This document shows positions 63,910-64,000 of a DNA stretch of 64,000 nt, piece by piece. Position 1 is the first letter of the stretch. Each line of letters starts with the position of its first letter. This DNA comes from Serripes groenlandicus (Eukaryota; Mollusca; Bivalvia; Cardiida; Cardiidae): positions 40,138,876 to 40,202,875 of the forward strand of contig JASEVX010000011.1 in NCBI GenBank assembly GCA_031761405.1, in the 5' to 3' direction. The notes under the pieces were generated by a model. The model made no database searches. It saw nothing but the letters and a program-made list of their open reading frames with translations, and was not told the DNA's origin. A program made the position numbers and the translations under genes.

Positions 63910-64000
63910 AGCCCTTTCTCACTTGCAACAAATCTGCAGCAGAGGACTTTGAATACATCTAGGAGAAAGTATGGAAAATCTCTATAGATGAAAAGTTTAT
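63910..64000. mobile_element. TTAA MITE, cut by the window edge
   Basis: GCCCTTTCTCACTTGCAACA and CTGCAGCAGAGGACTTTG at the start of a diverged copy. Confidence 0.55.

Overview
The window reads as intron-rich, AT-rich animal nuclear DNA. The repeat landscape (tRNA-derived SINEs, pearl-like elements with ~165-bp core tandem repeats, and very dense small MITEs) suggests a bivalve mollusc. A Dreissena-like heterodont is my best guess, but species level is inference only.

One protein-coding gene fills most of the window on the minus strand. It is a complete GIGYF1/GIGYF2 (GRB10-interacting GYF protein) orthologue. I assembled it by hand from 26 coding exons between 53070 (ATG) and 5618 (TGA). 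Every junction uses GT..AG and every intron phase agrees. The result is 3858 nt, a 1285-residue protein with no frameshift or stop. It keeps the N-terminal 4EHP-binding motif, the RG-rich stretch, the [12 protein letters not shown] block, the GYF domain, the Q-rich and coiled-coil middle and the conserved C-terminus, close to the length of vertebrate GIGYF2. The known family role is to scaffold 4EHP (eIF4E2), DDX6-type helicase and CCR4-NOT in cap-dependent translational repression and mRNA decay. A 5'UTR intron is implied at 53078, with a candidate first exon and promoter near 55.5 kb. A 3'UTR of about 1.2 kb probably runs from 5617 toward 4394.

Almost all the rest is transposable-element DNA. 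(1) A MITE family with TTAA target sites and CCCTTTCC ends (piggyBac-like) has roughly 45 full or decayed copies, many with a long internal palindrome. (2) A second MITE family has AGATAAGG/CCTTATCT ends and a ~68-bp central palindrome. (3) Several elements with unrelated bodies share AACAAGAG heads and hairpin-CTAAAAA tails (pearl/Helentron-like). (4) tRNA-derived SINEs occur in both orientations. (5) Single elements with recognisable target duplications include a MULE-like element with 11-bp TSD, a hAT-like one with 8-bp TSD, and others. (6) Minisatellites are also present.

Layout: 1-5617 is repeats plus the gene's 3' flank; 5618-53077 is GIGYF exons and introns; 53078-55.6 kb is the presumed 5'UTR intron and promoter; 55.6-64 kb is repeat-rich intergenic DNA with no recognisable gene. 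The most notable observations are a decayed second copy of exon 13 split by a MITE, a partial second copy of the end of exon 4, and the clustering of TTAA MITEs just downstream of the gene's 5' splice sites.
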